Assembly (NCBI RefSeq): GCF_020733635.1
Contig: NZ_JAJFZL010000001.1
Span: 558,001 to 622,000 of the forward strand
Direction: 5' to 3'
DNA length: 64,000 bases
Origin: Nocardia spumae
GTDB taxonomy: Bacteria; Actinomycetota; Actinomycetes; Mycobacteriales; Mycobacteriaceae
Below, piece by piece: positions 54,323-62,567 of this stretch. Under the pieces are notes generated by a model. The model did not search any database. It was not told the DNA's origin and saw only the letters and a program-made list of their open reading frames with translations. Position numbers and translations under genes: made by a program. Every line of letters starts with the position of its first letter. Within the stretch, counting starts at the first letter, position 1.

Positions 54323-55693
54323 ATGACAGCAGCAATCTGGTTCGGCCTCGCGGCGATCGCACTCGTGGGTGCGATCGTATTGCTGTATTTCGATCGCGTG
54401 CAGCGGCAGCGGACCGGACACGTACGGCAGGTCTGGGCCAAATCCCAGGGGTACACCTACGTTTCGGTCGAACCGTCGCTGGCATCCACCTGGCGGCGGG
54501 GCGCGATGGCCAAACTGGGGTATCTGTCCGCGATCGATGTGGTCTCCGGCAATCGCAAGGGCGAGAAGTTCGTCCTGTTCGATCTGGAGGATGCCGCGAC
54601 GCTGGTCGCGGTGCGCCGCCAGATCGGCTCGGACATCGATATCGACCTCCGCCTCAAGACCGCCTCTCCGCCCAAGGACGCCGATCTGGAACTGCTCGGT
54701 GCGATCGGTGATCGCGTGGTGTTCGCGACGAACCCCGATATCGCGCGCCATGCGGTGGATCAGCGGATGGTCCACTTCATCGAGACGCTGCCGTCGACGG
54801 TGCAGCAGCTCTGGAGTGAGGGCAACTGGACCCTGGGCATGCTGCCGGTCGGTACCGCCGCCAAGGATTGGGAGGCCGCGATCGATTCCGTGCTGCGGCT
54901 GTCCGGTCTGCTGCACGTGCTGCCGCCGGTGGCCGGTGGCGATCGCCGCGTGGAGTCCGATCTGCACGATCCGGGCCGCCCGCGCCCGCAGAGTGTCGAG
55001 GGCGGCCCCGGTGGCGCCGATGCCGAGTACGGCGACCGCTATCGCGGCGAGGCGATCATCCCCGCCGCCGATCGTCGTCCCGGTGACTACGACGATCGCC
55101 CCGGCGACCGCTACGAGCACTTCGACGACGATGTCGACGACGCCCCGGACGACAGGTTCGACGGCCGCTTCGGCGAGGATGCCCCCGATCGTTTCGACGA
55201 CCACTTCCGCGCCGAGCGCGACGGCACCTTCCGCCCGGAGCGTGACGACCGTCCCCGCGACGAGGTTCGGCCCACTCCGCCTCGCCAGCCGGACGCGCGC
55301 GGCGGCCGGCTCGAGGACGAGGTAGCCGGTCACGGTCGCGAGGCGGCGGGTCCCGTTCGCCGTGAGGCGGCCGAGCCGCTGCGTGCGGACGACCGGGCCA
55401 CCCACGACGCGGCCGATCGCGAGTCCGGTGTCATCGCGGCGCCGCCGGTGGGCGATATCGCGGGCGACTCCGAGCCGCAACCGCCGCGCCGCCCAGCGCT
55501 GGCGGTGGTGCCCGATCCGCGCAATCGGGTTCGCCGGAACTGGCCGCCCGCCGAGGAATACGCTGAGGGTGACGAACCCGATTCGGCCGCAGAGGATTTC
55601 GACGATCCCCCGGCCGAGGACGAGCTACCGAAGCGTCCTGGCGGTCCGTTCCACCCGGGGTTCCGTCCCTATCAGGGCCCCGCACCCCGGTGA
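54323..55693 (+). CDS. Conserved membrane-anchored protein (Rv0383c-like)
   Basis: A 456-residue protein. One N-terminal membrane helix (residues 3-24) is followed by a ~200-residue conserved domain (VRQVWAKSQGYTYVSVEPSL; DLEDAATLVAVRRQIGSD; FIETLPSTVQQLWSEG). The C-terminal ~240 residues are a charged Asp/Arg/Pro-rich tail (DRFDGRFGEDAPDRFDDHF). Position between clpB and pyrE matches mycobacterial Rv0383c, a conserved protein of unknown function. TAGACT lies 8 nt before ATG 54323. Confidence 0.78.
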   Translation: MTAAIWFGLAAIALVGAIVLLYFDRVQRQRTGHVRQVWAKSQGYTYVSVEPSLASTWRRGAMAKLGYLSAIDVVSGNRKGEKFVLFDLEDAATLVAVRRQIGSDIDIDLRLKTASPPKDADLELLGAIGDRVVFATNPDIARHAVDQRMVHFIETLPSTVQQLWSEGNWTLGMLPVGTAAKDWEAAIDSVLRLSGLLHVLPPVAGGDRRVESDLHDPGRPRPQSVEGGPGGADAEYGDRYRGEAIIPAADRRPGDYDDRPGDRYEHFDDDVDDAPDDRFDGRFGEDAPDRFDDHFRAERDGTFRPERDDRPRDEVRPTPPRQPDARGGRLEDEVAGHGREAAGPVRREAAEPLRADDRATHDAADRESGVIAAPPVGDIAGDSEPQPPRRPALAVVPDPRNRVRRNWPPAEEYAEGDEPDSAAEDFDDPPAEDELPKRPGGPFHPGFRPYQGPAPR

Positions 55694-55762
55694 CCGGTCC
55701 GTTGTACGAGCCGGTGTCGGGGAGTTCGAATTGTCCGCCCGACACCAGGTGGTTGACGATCC

Positions 55763-56599
55763 ATGACCGATAGCCCCGCTACCGCACCGTCCGGCGATTC
55801 GGCCGCCGCCAAACTTCCCGGAGCCGGCCGCCCGGTCGCGCTGGTGACGGGGCCGACCTCCGGTATCGGCCAGGCCTACGCCACCCGCTTGGCCTCCCTC
55901 GGCTACGACCTCGTACTGGTGGCCCGGGACGAACAACGGCTGGGCGCGCTCGCCGACGAGTTGGGCCGCCGGTTCGGTACCGGCGCCGAGGTCCTGCCCG
56001 CCGATCTCGCGCGGGCCAGCGACCGGGACCGGGTCGCCGAGCGGCTCGGCGCGGGCGTCGAATTCCTGGTCAACAACGCGGGGTTCGGGCTCACCGGCGA
56101 ATTCTGGACGGTGGAGCCGGCCGCATTGCAGGCCCAACTCGACGTCAATGTCACCGCGGTGCTGCAATTGACTCGCGCCGCGTTGCCGCCGATGATCGCC
56201 GCGGCCAAGGGTTCGGTGGTGAATGTGGCGAGTGTGGCCGGGCTGGTGCCCGGCCGCGGATCGACCTATTCGGCCTCCAAGGCCTACGTCATATCCTTGA
56301 CCGAGGGTCTGGCCGGTGGCTTGGCCGGGACCGGAGTCCGGGTGCAGGCGCTGTGCCCGGGATTCGTGCACACCGAGTTTCACGAGCGCGCCGGAATCGC
56401 GATGTCGTCGCTGCCGAAACCGCTGTGGCTCGACGTGGATCAGGTGGTCTCCGGTTCGCTGCGGGATTTGGAGAAGGACCGGGTGATCAGTGTGCCCGGA
56501 GTGCAGTACAAGGCGCTCACCGCGGTGGCGGGACTGATTCCGCGCAGTGCGGTGACCCGGCTCAACCGAGGCATATTCAACGCACGGGGAAGGACGTAA
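55763..56599 (+). CDS. Short-chain dehydrogenase/reductase (SDR)
   Basis: A 278-residue classical SDR. The cofactor motif is TGPTSGIG (29-36), NNAG lies at 104-107, and the catalytic Ser157, Tyr169 and Lys173 (YSASK) are all present. An acidic residue after beta-2 is absent and an Arg is found (LVARDEQRL), which favours NADP(H). The first ~20 residues are a disordered extension. Six bp separate it from pyrE, so the two are probably co-transcribed. Substrate unknown. Confidence 0.88.
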   Translation: MTDSPATAPSGDSAAAKLPGAGRPVALVTGPTSGIGQAYATRLASLGYDLVLVARDEQRLGALADELGRRFGTGAEVLPADLARASDRDRVAERLGAGVEFLVNNAGFGLTGEFWTVEPAALQAQLDVNVTAVLQLTRAALPPMIAAAKGSVVNVASVAGLVPGRGSTYSASKAYVISLTEGLAGGLAGTGVRVQALCPGFVHTEFHERAGIAMSSLPKPLWLDVDQVVSGSLRDLEKDRVISVPGVQYKALTAVAGLIPRSAVTRLNRGIFNARGRT

Positions 56600-56605
56600 A
56601 CCCAC

Positions 56606-57151
56606 ATGATCGAATCCACCACCGACCGAGACAGATTGGCAGAGCTGGTCCGCGAGCTCGCCGTCGTACACGGGCGGGTGACGCTGTCCTCCGGTAAGGA
56701 GGCCGACTACTACGTCGATCTGCGCCGGGCGACCCTGCACCATCAGGCGGCGCCGCTGATCGGCACGCTGTTACGAGAGCTGGTGTCGGACTGGGATTTC
56801 GAGGCCGTCGGCGGTCTCACCATGGGCGCGGATCCGGTTGCTCTGGCGATGCTGCACGCGCCCGGCCGCCCGCTGAACGCCTTCGTGGTGCGCAAGGCCG
56901 CCAAGACACATGGCATGCAGCGCCAGATCGAGGGACCGGACATCGTGGGTAAGCGGGTGCTCGTGGTCGAGGACACCACCACCACCGGAAACTCCCCGCT
57001 GACCGCGGTGCGGGCCCTGCGTGAGGCCGGCGCCACCGTGGCCGGCGTGGCCACCGTCGTGGATCGTGAGACCGGCGCCGACCAGGTCATTGCCGCCGAG
57101 GGGCTGGAATACCGCTCGATCCTCGGGCTCAAGGATCTGGCTCTGGGCTGA
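56606..57151 (+). CDS. pyrE: Orotate phosphoribosyltransferase
   Basis: A 181-residue enzyme of pyrimidine synthesis that joins orotate to PRPP, giving orotidine 5'-phosphate. The PRPP-binding loop VLVVEDTTTTGNS (118-130) and the catalytic flexible loop with Lys and His (VRKAAKTHGMQRQIEG) are present. Position next to the Rv0383c-like gene matches mycobacterial Rv0382c (umpA/pyrE). It is probably in one transcript with the SDR gene. Confidence 0.95.
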   Translation: MIESTTDRDRLAELVRELAVVHGRVTLSSGKEADYYVDLRRATLHHQAAPLIGTLLRELVSDWDFEAVGGLTMGADPVALAMLHAPGRPLNAFVVRKAAKTHGMQRQIEGPDIVGKRVLVVEDTTTTGNSPLTAVRALREAGATVAGVATVVDRETGADQVIAAEGLEYRSILGLKDLALG

Positions 57152-57183
57152 CATTTGGGCCTGGGTTAGCCTGGACGCATCTT

Positions 57184-58275
57184 GTGTCCGAGCGTGAAGG
57201 GTCGAGTGAGTCACCAGTGGTGAGCATTGCAGTCAATGAGGGTCGCGCAAATGTTGCGATGCTCGGCATCGGCGCATACCGGCCGAAACGCGTCGTCAGT
57301 AACGCCGAGGTCTGTGAGGTCCTGGATTCCACTCCGGAATGGATCTTCGAACGCACCGGCATCCGCAATCGCCGCTGGATCGGCGAGGACGAAACCCTGC
57401 GCAGTATGTCGGTCGCCGCTGGTGAGCGCGCGATCGCGAACAGTGGGATCGATCGCTCCAAGATCAACACGCTGATCCTGGCCACCTCCAGCTGGCTGAA
57501 GCTGACCCCGCACGGCGCTCCCTCGGTGGCCTTCGATCTGGGGATGAACGGCATCCCGGCCTTCGACCTGACTTCCGGCTGCGGTGGTTTCGGCTACGCG
57601 CTCGGCGTCGCGGCGGACCTGATTCGGGCGGGCTCGGCGGAATACGTCCTGGTGATCGGCGCGGAGACCATGACCGTCGGGCTCGATCCGACCGATCGTG
57701 GCACCGCGATGATCTTCGGTGACGGCGCGGGCGCGGTGGTGATCGGCCCCAGCGACCAGAACGGCATCTCCCCGACGGTGTGGGGCAGTGACGGTGAGAG
57801 CGCCGAGGCGATCGCCCAGGACGTCGACTTTCTCGCATACATGAACAGGGCAGAGGCGCTACAGGGCACCGACCCGGCCGAGGAGCCGGTCGGCCGGATG
57901 GCGCTGCGGATGGAGGGGCCGCGAGTATTCCGTTGGGCCGCTGTCACCTTGCCACGGGCGCTGTCGACCGCGCTGGAGGTCTCGGGTGTGGCGAAGGAGG
58001 ATATCGAGGTCTTCGTGCCCCATCAGGCCAATGCCCGCATCAACGAGTTGATGAAGAAGAACCTCGGCCTGGCCGACGATATCCCCATGGCCAACGATAT
58101 CGAGAACACCGGCAACACCTCCGCCGCCTCGATCCCGCTGGCCATGGAGGAAATGCTGGTCACCGGTAAGGCGAAGGGCGGACAGCTGGCCCTGCTGCTG
58201 GGCTTCGGGGCCGGACTGAGCTACGCCGGGCAGGTGGTCACATTGCCGCCCAAGCCGATCGAGCCCAGTTTCTGA
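57184..58275 (+). CDS. 3-oxoacyl-ACP synthase III family protein (FabH-like)
   Basis: A 363-residue KAS III. The catalytic triad is complete: Cys133 (TSGCGGFGYA), His280 (VPHQANARI) and Asn311 (ENTGNTSAAS). It differs from a housekeeping FabH by an insertion around residues 190-245 (SDGESAEAIAQDVDFLAY) and an N-terminal extension, so it may start a specialised fatty-acid or polyketide chain, or make beta-ketones. GTG 57184 is the longest start; GTG 57217 or 57220 would remove 11-12 residues. The stop overlaps the lysoplasmalogenase ATG (TGATG). Confidence 0.85.
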   Translation: MSEREGSSESPVVSIAVNEGRANVAMLGIGAYRPKRVVSNAEVCEVLDSTPEWIFERTGIRNRRWIGEDETLRSMSVAAGERAIANSGIDRSKINTLILATSSWLKLTPHGAPSVAFDLGMNGIPAFDLTSGCGGFGYALGVAADLIRAGSAEYVLVIGAETMTVGLDPTDRGTAMIFGDGAGAVVIGPSDQNGISPTVWGSDGESAEAIAQDVDFLAYMNRAEALQGTDPAEEPVGRMALRMEGPRVFRWAAVTLPRALSTALEVSGVAKEDIEVFVPHQANARINELMKKNLGLADDIPMANDIENTGNTSAASIPLAMEEMLVTGKAKGGQLALLLGFGAGLSYAGQVVTLPPKPIEPSF

Positions 58276-58961
58276 TGCCGCGCCCCTTCCGTGCTGGGTT
58301 CGTCGCGGCCGCCGCGGTGACCGTCGCCGGTGCGGCCACCGGCCGTGACCGCTGGCAGTGGGCGGCGAAACCGCTGATGATGCCGCTGCTGGCCGCCGAT
58401 GTCCTGCACAGCGGCGGTGCGCTACCGGACACCGAACGACGGGTGCTGCTGGGATCGCTGGCCGCGGCGACCGTCGGTGACGTATTGCTGATCGATCCCG
58501 ACGACGATCGGCGCCTGGTCGCGGGCGCCTCCGCGTTCGCGATCATGCAGACCGGATACTCCGCGCTGTGGTGGCGGCGGGGTGGACGGCCACGGGCCGC
58601 GGTGGTGGCGCCCCGGGTACTGGCCTGGCTGGGGGCGGGTGCGCTGCTGCGAGCCCGGGCTCCGAAGATCGCGGCGCCGCTGACGGCCTACGGGGCGACG
58701 CTGGGCGCCGCGGCCGCGCTGGCCTCCGATCCGGCGCTGGCGCCGGGCGCGAAAACCGTTGCGGGAACCGTGGTCCCGAACCGCGACCCGCGCAGTCGGC
58801 TGGCTCTGGGGGCGCTGCTGTTCACGCTGTCCGACGGCTCGATCGTGCTGCGGCGCCTGTTCGCCCGCACCCCGCGTTCGCGCCGCGCCGCCGAGGCGTT
58901 CATCCTGGCCACCTACGCCGGCGCCCAGTATCTGTTGACGGCCCCCACCCATTTCGACTGA
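58275..58961 (+). CDS. Lysoplasmalogenase (YhhN/TMEM86 family)
   Basis: A 228-residue multi-pass membrane protein with the YhhN pattern of about eight helices and family-typical acidic residues (SLAAATVGDVLLIDPDDD; LFTLSDGSIVLRR). The family cleaves the vinyl-ether bond of lysoplasmalogens; in a bacterium without plasmalogens the substrate may be another lipid. The ATG overlaps the stop of the KAS III gene, so the two are translationally coupled and may act in the same lipid pathway. Confidence 0.85.
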   Translation: MPRPFRAGFVAAAAVTVAGAATGRDRWQWAAKPLMMPLLAADVLHSGGALPDTERRVLLGSLAAATVGDVLLIDPDDDRRLVAGASAFAIMQTGYSALWWRRGGRPRAAVVAPRVLAWLGAGALLRARAPKIAAPLTAYGATLGAAAALASDPALAPGAKTVAGTVVPNRDPRSRLALGALLFTLSDGSIVLRRLFARTPRSRRAAEAFILATYAGAQYLLTAPTHFD

Positions 58962-59000
58962 TTCACCGCCCGCCGCCGGCCTCGGAGATACCGCCGGGCA

Positions 59001-59447
59001 TCAGAGACAGAGCATGATCCGATCGCGGTCCGCCGGATCCACCCGGATCGAGATCGTCTCGCCCACATGCATTCTCGGCTGATCGATCGGCGCCACATCG
59101 AAAACCACCGTGCCCCGGTAGGTTTCCGACCCCGGCACGGTCAGCTCGAGATCGAGTTCGGTCAGTTCGGTGTGGTGATCGGTGGGCCGCAACGGGTGCA
59201 CGCCCTCGATGATCGCCCACCCCTCCAAACCGTGCCGCAACAGCCGCCGGTCCGACCGCGACGGCCGCTGCGCGACCATCATCCCGATCCCCACACACGA
59301 CCCGAACGCCCCGACCAGTGCCATGATCTGATACGGCTCGGTACCCGGGGGTGTGTGCTGATGTACCCACCCCAGCCACACCGCGAGCACGATCACGTAC
59401 CCGACCGTGACTCCGAGTACGGTCCGAAGTATGCGTGCGTGGTCCAT
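59001..59447 (-). CDS. Conserved membrane protein of unknown function
   Basis: A 148-residue protein with two membrane helices (about 8-30 and 42-60) and a C-terminal beta-rich domain (LTELDLELTVPGSETYRGTVV, then HVGETISIRVDPADRDRIMLCL). This pattern resembles small actinobacterial proteins with an OB-like C-terminus, but I cannot name a family. ATG 59447 has GGAGG 6 nt upstream; a GTG at 59462 would break that site. Confidence 0.7.
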   Translation of the reverse strand: MDHARILRTVLGVTVGYVIVLAVWLGWVHQHTPPGTEPYQIMALVGAFGSCVGIGMMVAQRPSRSDRRLLRHGLEGWAIIEGVHPLRPTDHHTELTELDLELTVPGSETYRGTVVFDVAPIDQPRMHVGETISIRVDPADRDRIMLCL

Positions 59448-59639
59448 AACCGCCTCCACCACCCGCGTGTATCTCCAGGATAGGTCCGGTCGACACCGGC
59501 CTCGGCGTACTCCGCGAACTTAGGCGACCCGGTCGGTCCGTCGGGATCCCGGCGACAGGATCTCCACGGCCGATAGCACGGCACCGGAGTTCCACCGGAG
59601 CAGGTTGTCGCAGGTCGGCCCGCCTCGCCTCGCACGCCC

Positions 59640-60302
59640 TCAGCCGCGCAGGCGCAGGACGGCCATGACTCGGCGATGGTGGGTGTCGGAGGGTGGGAGG
59701 TCGAGTTTCAGGAAGACGTTGCCGATGTGTTTTTCCACCGCCCGCTCGGTGACGGTGAGGGCGCCCGCGATGGCGGCGTTGGTCAGGCCCTGGGCCATCA
59801 GTTCCAGGACCTCGCGCTCGCGGGGAGTCAGGCGGGCCAGTGAATCCTGTTGTCGCGCAGCGCCCATCAGCTGACTCACCACTTCCGGATCGAGGGCGGT
59901 GCCGCCGGTCGCGACGCGGTGCAGGGCGTCGACGAATTCGCGCACATCGGCCACCCGGTCCTTGAGCAGATAGCCGACGCCACCCGCGCCGCCGGCGAGA
60001 AGTTCGGTGGCGTAGCGGGTTTCGACCCACTGGGAGAACACCAGCACACCGGTTCCCGGGAACGAGCGGCGCAGGGCGATGGCGGCGAGGAGGCCTTCGT
60101 CGGTGAACGACGGCGGCATCCGCACATCCACCACCGCGACATCGGGCCGGGTCTCGGCCACGATATCGGTGAGCCGGGTCGCGTCGCCCACCATCGCGAC
60201 GATCTCGTGCCCGCGGTCGCTCAGCAATCCGGCCAGCCCGTCCCGGAGAATGGCGCTGTCCTCGGCGATCACGATGCGCAGTGCGGTGGGAGCGGAGGTC
60301 AT
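59640..60302 (-). CDS. NarL/FixJ family response regulator
   Basis: A 220-residue response regulator. The receiver domain has the phosphorylated Asp59 (VVDVRMPP) with acidic pocket residues (AEDS) and the conserved Lys (LLKD). The C-terminal LuxR helix-turn-helix is LTPREREVLELMAQGLTNAAIAGAL. The start overlaps the stop of the sensor kinase gene at 60299 and forms one operon with it. Targets unknown. Confidence 0.93.
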   Translation of the reverse strand: MTSAPTALRIVIAEDSAILRDGLAGLLSDRGHEIVAMVGDATRLTDIVAETRPDVAVVDVRMPPSFTDEGLLAAIALRRSFPGTGVLVFSQWVETRYATELLAGGAGGVGYLLKDRVADVREFVDALHRVATGGTALDPEVVSQLMGAARQQDSLARLTPREREVLELMAQGLTNAAIAGALTVTERAVEKHIGNVFLKLDLPPSDTHHRRVMAVLRLRG

Positions 60303-61708
60303 CGCGGGCCCGCGATCGGCAGCGTGATGGTGACCACCGTCGGGCCTCCTGCCGGGCTGTCGACCGTCAGGGTGCCGTCGACGGCACGGGCGCGGGCCGC
60401 CAGTCCCGACAATCCGCCGCCCACGAGGCGCTCGGTGGGCGCATCGTCGGGTGCGGCCGGGGCGAGTGCACCCGGCTGCCGCACTCCGCCGTGACCGTTG
60501 TCGCGCACACTCACCATCATGGTCGACGAACCGGCCGGTGCCACCGACACCCACGCGGCATTCGCACCGGAGTGCTTGACCACATTGGTGAGCAGTTCGG
60601 CGACCGAGAAGTAGGCGATCGCCTCGATGGCCGGACTCGGCCGCTGCGGTAGGTGGACGCGCGATTCGACCGGTACCGCACAGCGCGCGGTCAGCGTCTC
60701 CAGGGCCGGTTCCAGCCCCAGCTCGAGCGCCGGCGGGTGGATGCCGCGCACCAGTTCTCGCAGTTCGGCGAGGGCATCCTTGGCCCCGGCGCGGGCGTCG
60801 GCGATCAGGGCGGCCGGATCGCCGCCGGAGGCGATCCGCTCCTCCGCGCGCCCCAGGGCCATGGCGATACTGACCAGCCGGGCCTGGGTGCCGTCGTGCA
60901 GATCGCGCTCCAGCCGGCGCAGGGTCGCCGCGGAGTCCTCGACCGCGACACGGCGGCTCTCCTGCAGTTCGACCAGCTGTCGATCACGCGCGGTCGGCGT
61001 CAGCAGCGCCAGCATCAGGGCGCGGTGAATCCAGCACACCCCGCGCACGATCCACGGCAGCGCGAAGCAGCCGATGATCCCCACCGCCGCCATCCCCAGC
61101 ACGCGCGGCCAGGTGTCGATGAAATAGTCGCCGAACTGGGCCAGCGAATGATGTTCGCGACCTCGCGAGTCCACATTGGTCGGATGGAACAGCACCCAGG
61201 GGATCGGGGAGATGGCGGTGAAGACGGTCATCGCGATCACGATCAGCACCCAATAGCCCAGAAAGACACCGAGCGTCGCTTCCACGATCAGGAAGGCCAG
61301 TGCCCGCCACGAGGTGCGGTCGGTGAAGGCGGCGCGCAACCAGCCGAGGAATCCGGGCTGCGGCCGGAAATCCGGCGGGGCGGGCAGGTCGGCGCCGAGC
61401 AGTGTGGCGCCCACCGCACGGTAGATCCGTCCCCAGATCCGGCCGCCGAGCAGCACGCCGGCCAGGAGCGGAATGCCCAGCAGGATGAGGGAGGTCCACA
61501 GTCCGGCCCCGTACCCGGCGAACAGATAGGCCATGACGATTCCGCCGAGCACCACGGCGACGATCAGATAGGCCAGCTCTTTCCAGGTCCGCGCCTCGAA
61601 CGGGCCGCGCAGGATCGCCCGCAGCACCGATCGCGCGGTCGGCGGGGGCGCGTCGGGACGGTCGAGGACGAGCGTCGGTTCGGCGAAGGTCTCGGTCATA
61701 GGTTCCAT
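60299..61708 (-). CDS. Sensor histidine kinase (HisKA_3 type)
   Basis: A 469-residue membrane kinase. Two blocks of hydrophobic helices (about 44-92 and 134-235) with a loop between form the sensor part. The phospho-acceptor is His271 in LERDLHDGTQARLV, and the ATPase domain shows the N box (LLTNVVKHSGA) and G1 box (VRDNGHGG). It should phosphorylate the response regulator encoded directly downstream. ATG 61708 or 61699 may be used. It is divergent from the TrmH gene. Confidence 0.92.
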   Translation of the reverse strand: MEPMTETFAEPTLVLDRPDAPPPTARSVLRAILRGPFEARTWKELAYLIVAVVLGGIVMAYLFAGYGAGLWTSLILLGIPLLAGVLLGGRIWGRIYRAVGATLLGADLPAPPDFRPQPGFLGWLRAAFTDRTSWRALAFLIVEATLGVFLGYWVLIVIAMTVFTAISPIPWVLFHPTNVDSRGREHHSLAQFGDYFIDTWPRVLGMAAVGIIGCFALPWIVRGVCWIHRALMLALLTPTARDRQLVELQESRRVAVEDSAATLRRLERDLHDGTQARLVSIAMALGRAEERIASGGDPAALIADARAGAKDALAELRELVRGIHPPALELGLEPALETLTARCAVPVESRVHLPQRPSPAIEAIAYFSVAELLTNVVKHSGANAAWVSVAPAGSSTMMVSVRDNGHGGVRQPGALAPAAPDDAPTERLVGGGLSGLAARARAVDGTLTVDSPAGGPTVVTITLPIAGPR

Positions 61709-61823
61709 GCTGGTCGCGGGCCCACCCCCGGGGCGAGGGAGGAGACCGGCGAATCGACGGTGTGGACAGCACCACTCTCGCCCCGACGCTACCGCGAGCG
61801 CATCCGCCGGTGCCGCGCGCCGC

Positions 61824-61829
61824 TACGAT
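61824..61829 (+). promoter_or_regulatory. -10 hexamer, leaderless promoter of the TrmH mini-ORF
   Basis: TACGAT ends 7 nt before GTG 61837, a leaderless spacing. Confidence 0.45.
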
Positions 61830-61836
61830 GACCCGC

Positions 61837-61899
61837 GTGCACTACCCGCCTACGCCGATGCCCCACGGTCACTTCCACGCCGCGGCGGCATCTTCGTGA
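61837..61899 (+). CDS. Leaderless mini-ORF (20 codons) coupled to the TrmH gene
   Basis: A short frame starting GTG (VHYPPTPMPHGHFHAAAASS) lies 7 nt after TACGAT and ends in a TGA that overlaps the GTG of the methyltransferase (GTGA). It is His/Pro-rich. It may couple translation, supplying ribosomes to a gene with a poor ribosome-binding site, or it may be a chance frame. Confidence 0.4.
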   Translation: MHYPPTPMPHGHFHAAAASS

Positions 61900-62564
61900 G
61901 CGCGGACGAGCACGGACCCGGTCCCACCGAATGGGGTGAGCATCCGCACGGAGTCGGCCCGTGGCGTACCGAATTCGGCACCGAACCGCCGGACGATCCC
62001 CGGCTGGACCCGGAGCTGCTCGCGCACGGCGACCGCCGCAATGTCGTCGACGCCTACCGCTACTGGACCCGGGACGCGATCGTCGCCGATATCGACACCC
62101 GCCGCCATCCGCTGCACATCGCGATCGAGAACTTCGGGCACGACGCGAATATCGGCACCGTCGTGCGCACCGCCAACGCCTTCGCCGCGGCGGCGGTGCA
62201 CATCGTCGGCCGGCGCCGCTGGAACCGCCGCGGGGCCATGGTGACCGACCGCTATCAGCACATCGTGCATCACAGCGATATCGCCGAACTGCTCGATTTC
62301 GCCGACGGCGCGAATCTGACAGTTGTCGCGGTGGACAATGTCGCGGGTTCGGTCCCGCTGGAGACCGTCGAATTGCCCCGCGACTGCCTGCTGCTGTTCG
62401 GGCAGGAGGGCCCGGGTGTCACCGAGGCCGCCAAACAGGCCGCGCGCATGACGGTGTCCATCGCGCAGTTCGGCTCCACCCGCAGTATCAATGCCGGCGT
62501 GGCCGCGGGAATCGCCATGCACGCGTGGATAACTCAACACGCTGATCTCGATCGCGCCTGGTAG
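61896..62564 (+). CDS. TrmH/SpoU family RNA 2'-O-methyltransferase
   Basis: A 222-residue SPOUT methyltransferase that should methylate a ribose 2'-OH in tRNA or rRNA using S-adenosylmethionine. Motif 1 is NFGHDANIGTVVRTANAF, motif 2 LLLFGQEGPGV and motif 3 STRSINAGVAAGIAMHAW, which together form the trefoil knot. Position near pyrE and clpB matches Rv0380c. GTG 61896 overlaps the stop of a leaderless mini-ORF. Only 3 bp separate its stop from that of the convergent UvrA-like gene. Confidence 0.9.
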   Translation: MSADEHGPGPTEWGEHPHGVGPWRTEFGTEPPDDPRLDPELLAHGDRRNVVDAYRYWTRDAIVADIDTRRHPLHIAIENFGHDANIGTVVRTANAFAAAAVHIVGRRRWNRRGAMVTDRYQHIVHHSDIAELLDFADGANLTVVAVDNVAGSVPLETVELPRDCLLLFGQEGPGVTEAAKQAARMTVSIAQFGSTRSINAGVAAGIAMHAWITQHADLDRAW

Positions 62565-62567
62565 CGG

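Noticed and set aside
54308..55480. Minus-strand frame opposite the Rv0383c-like gene
   Set aside because: The plus-strand gene has a membrane helix, a conserved domain and syntenic support; the minus frame has no supporting start signal or domain.
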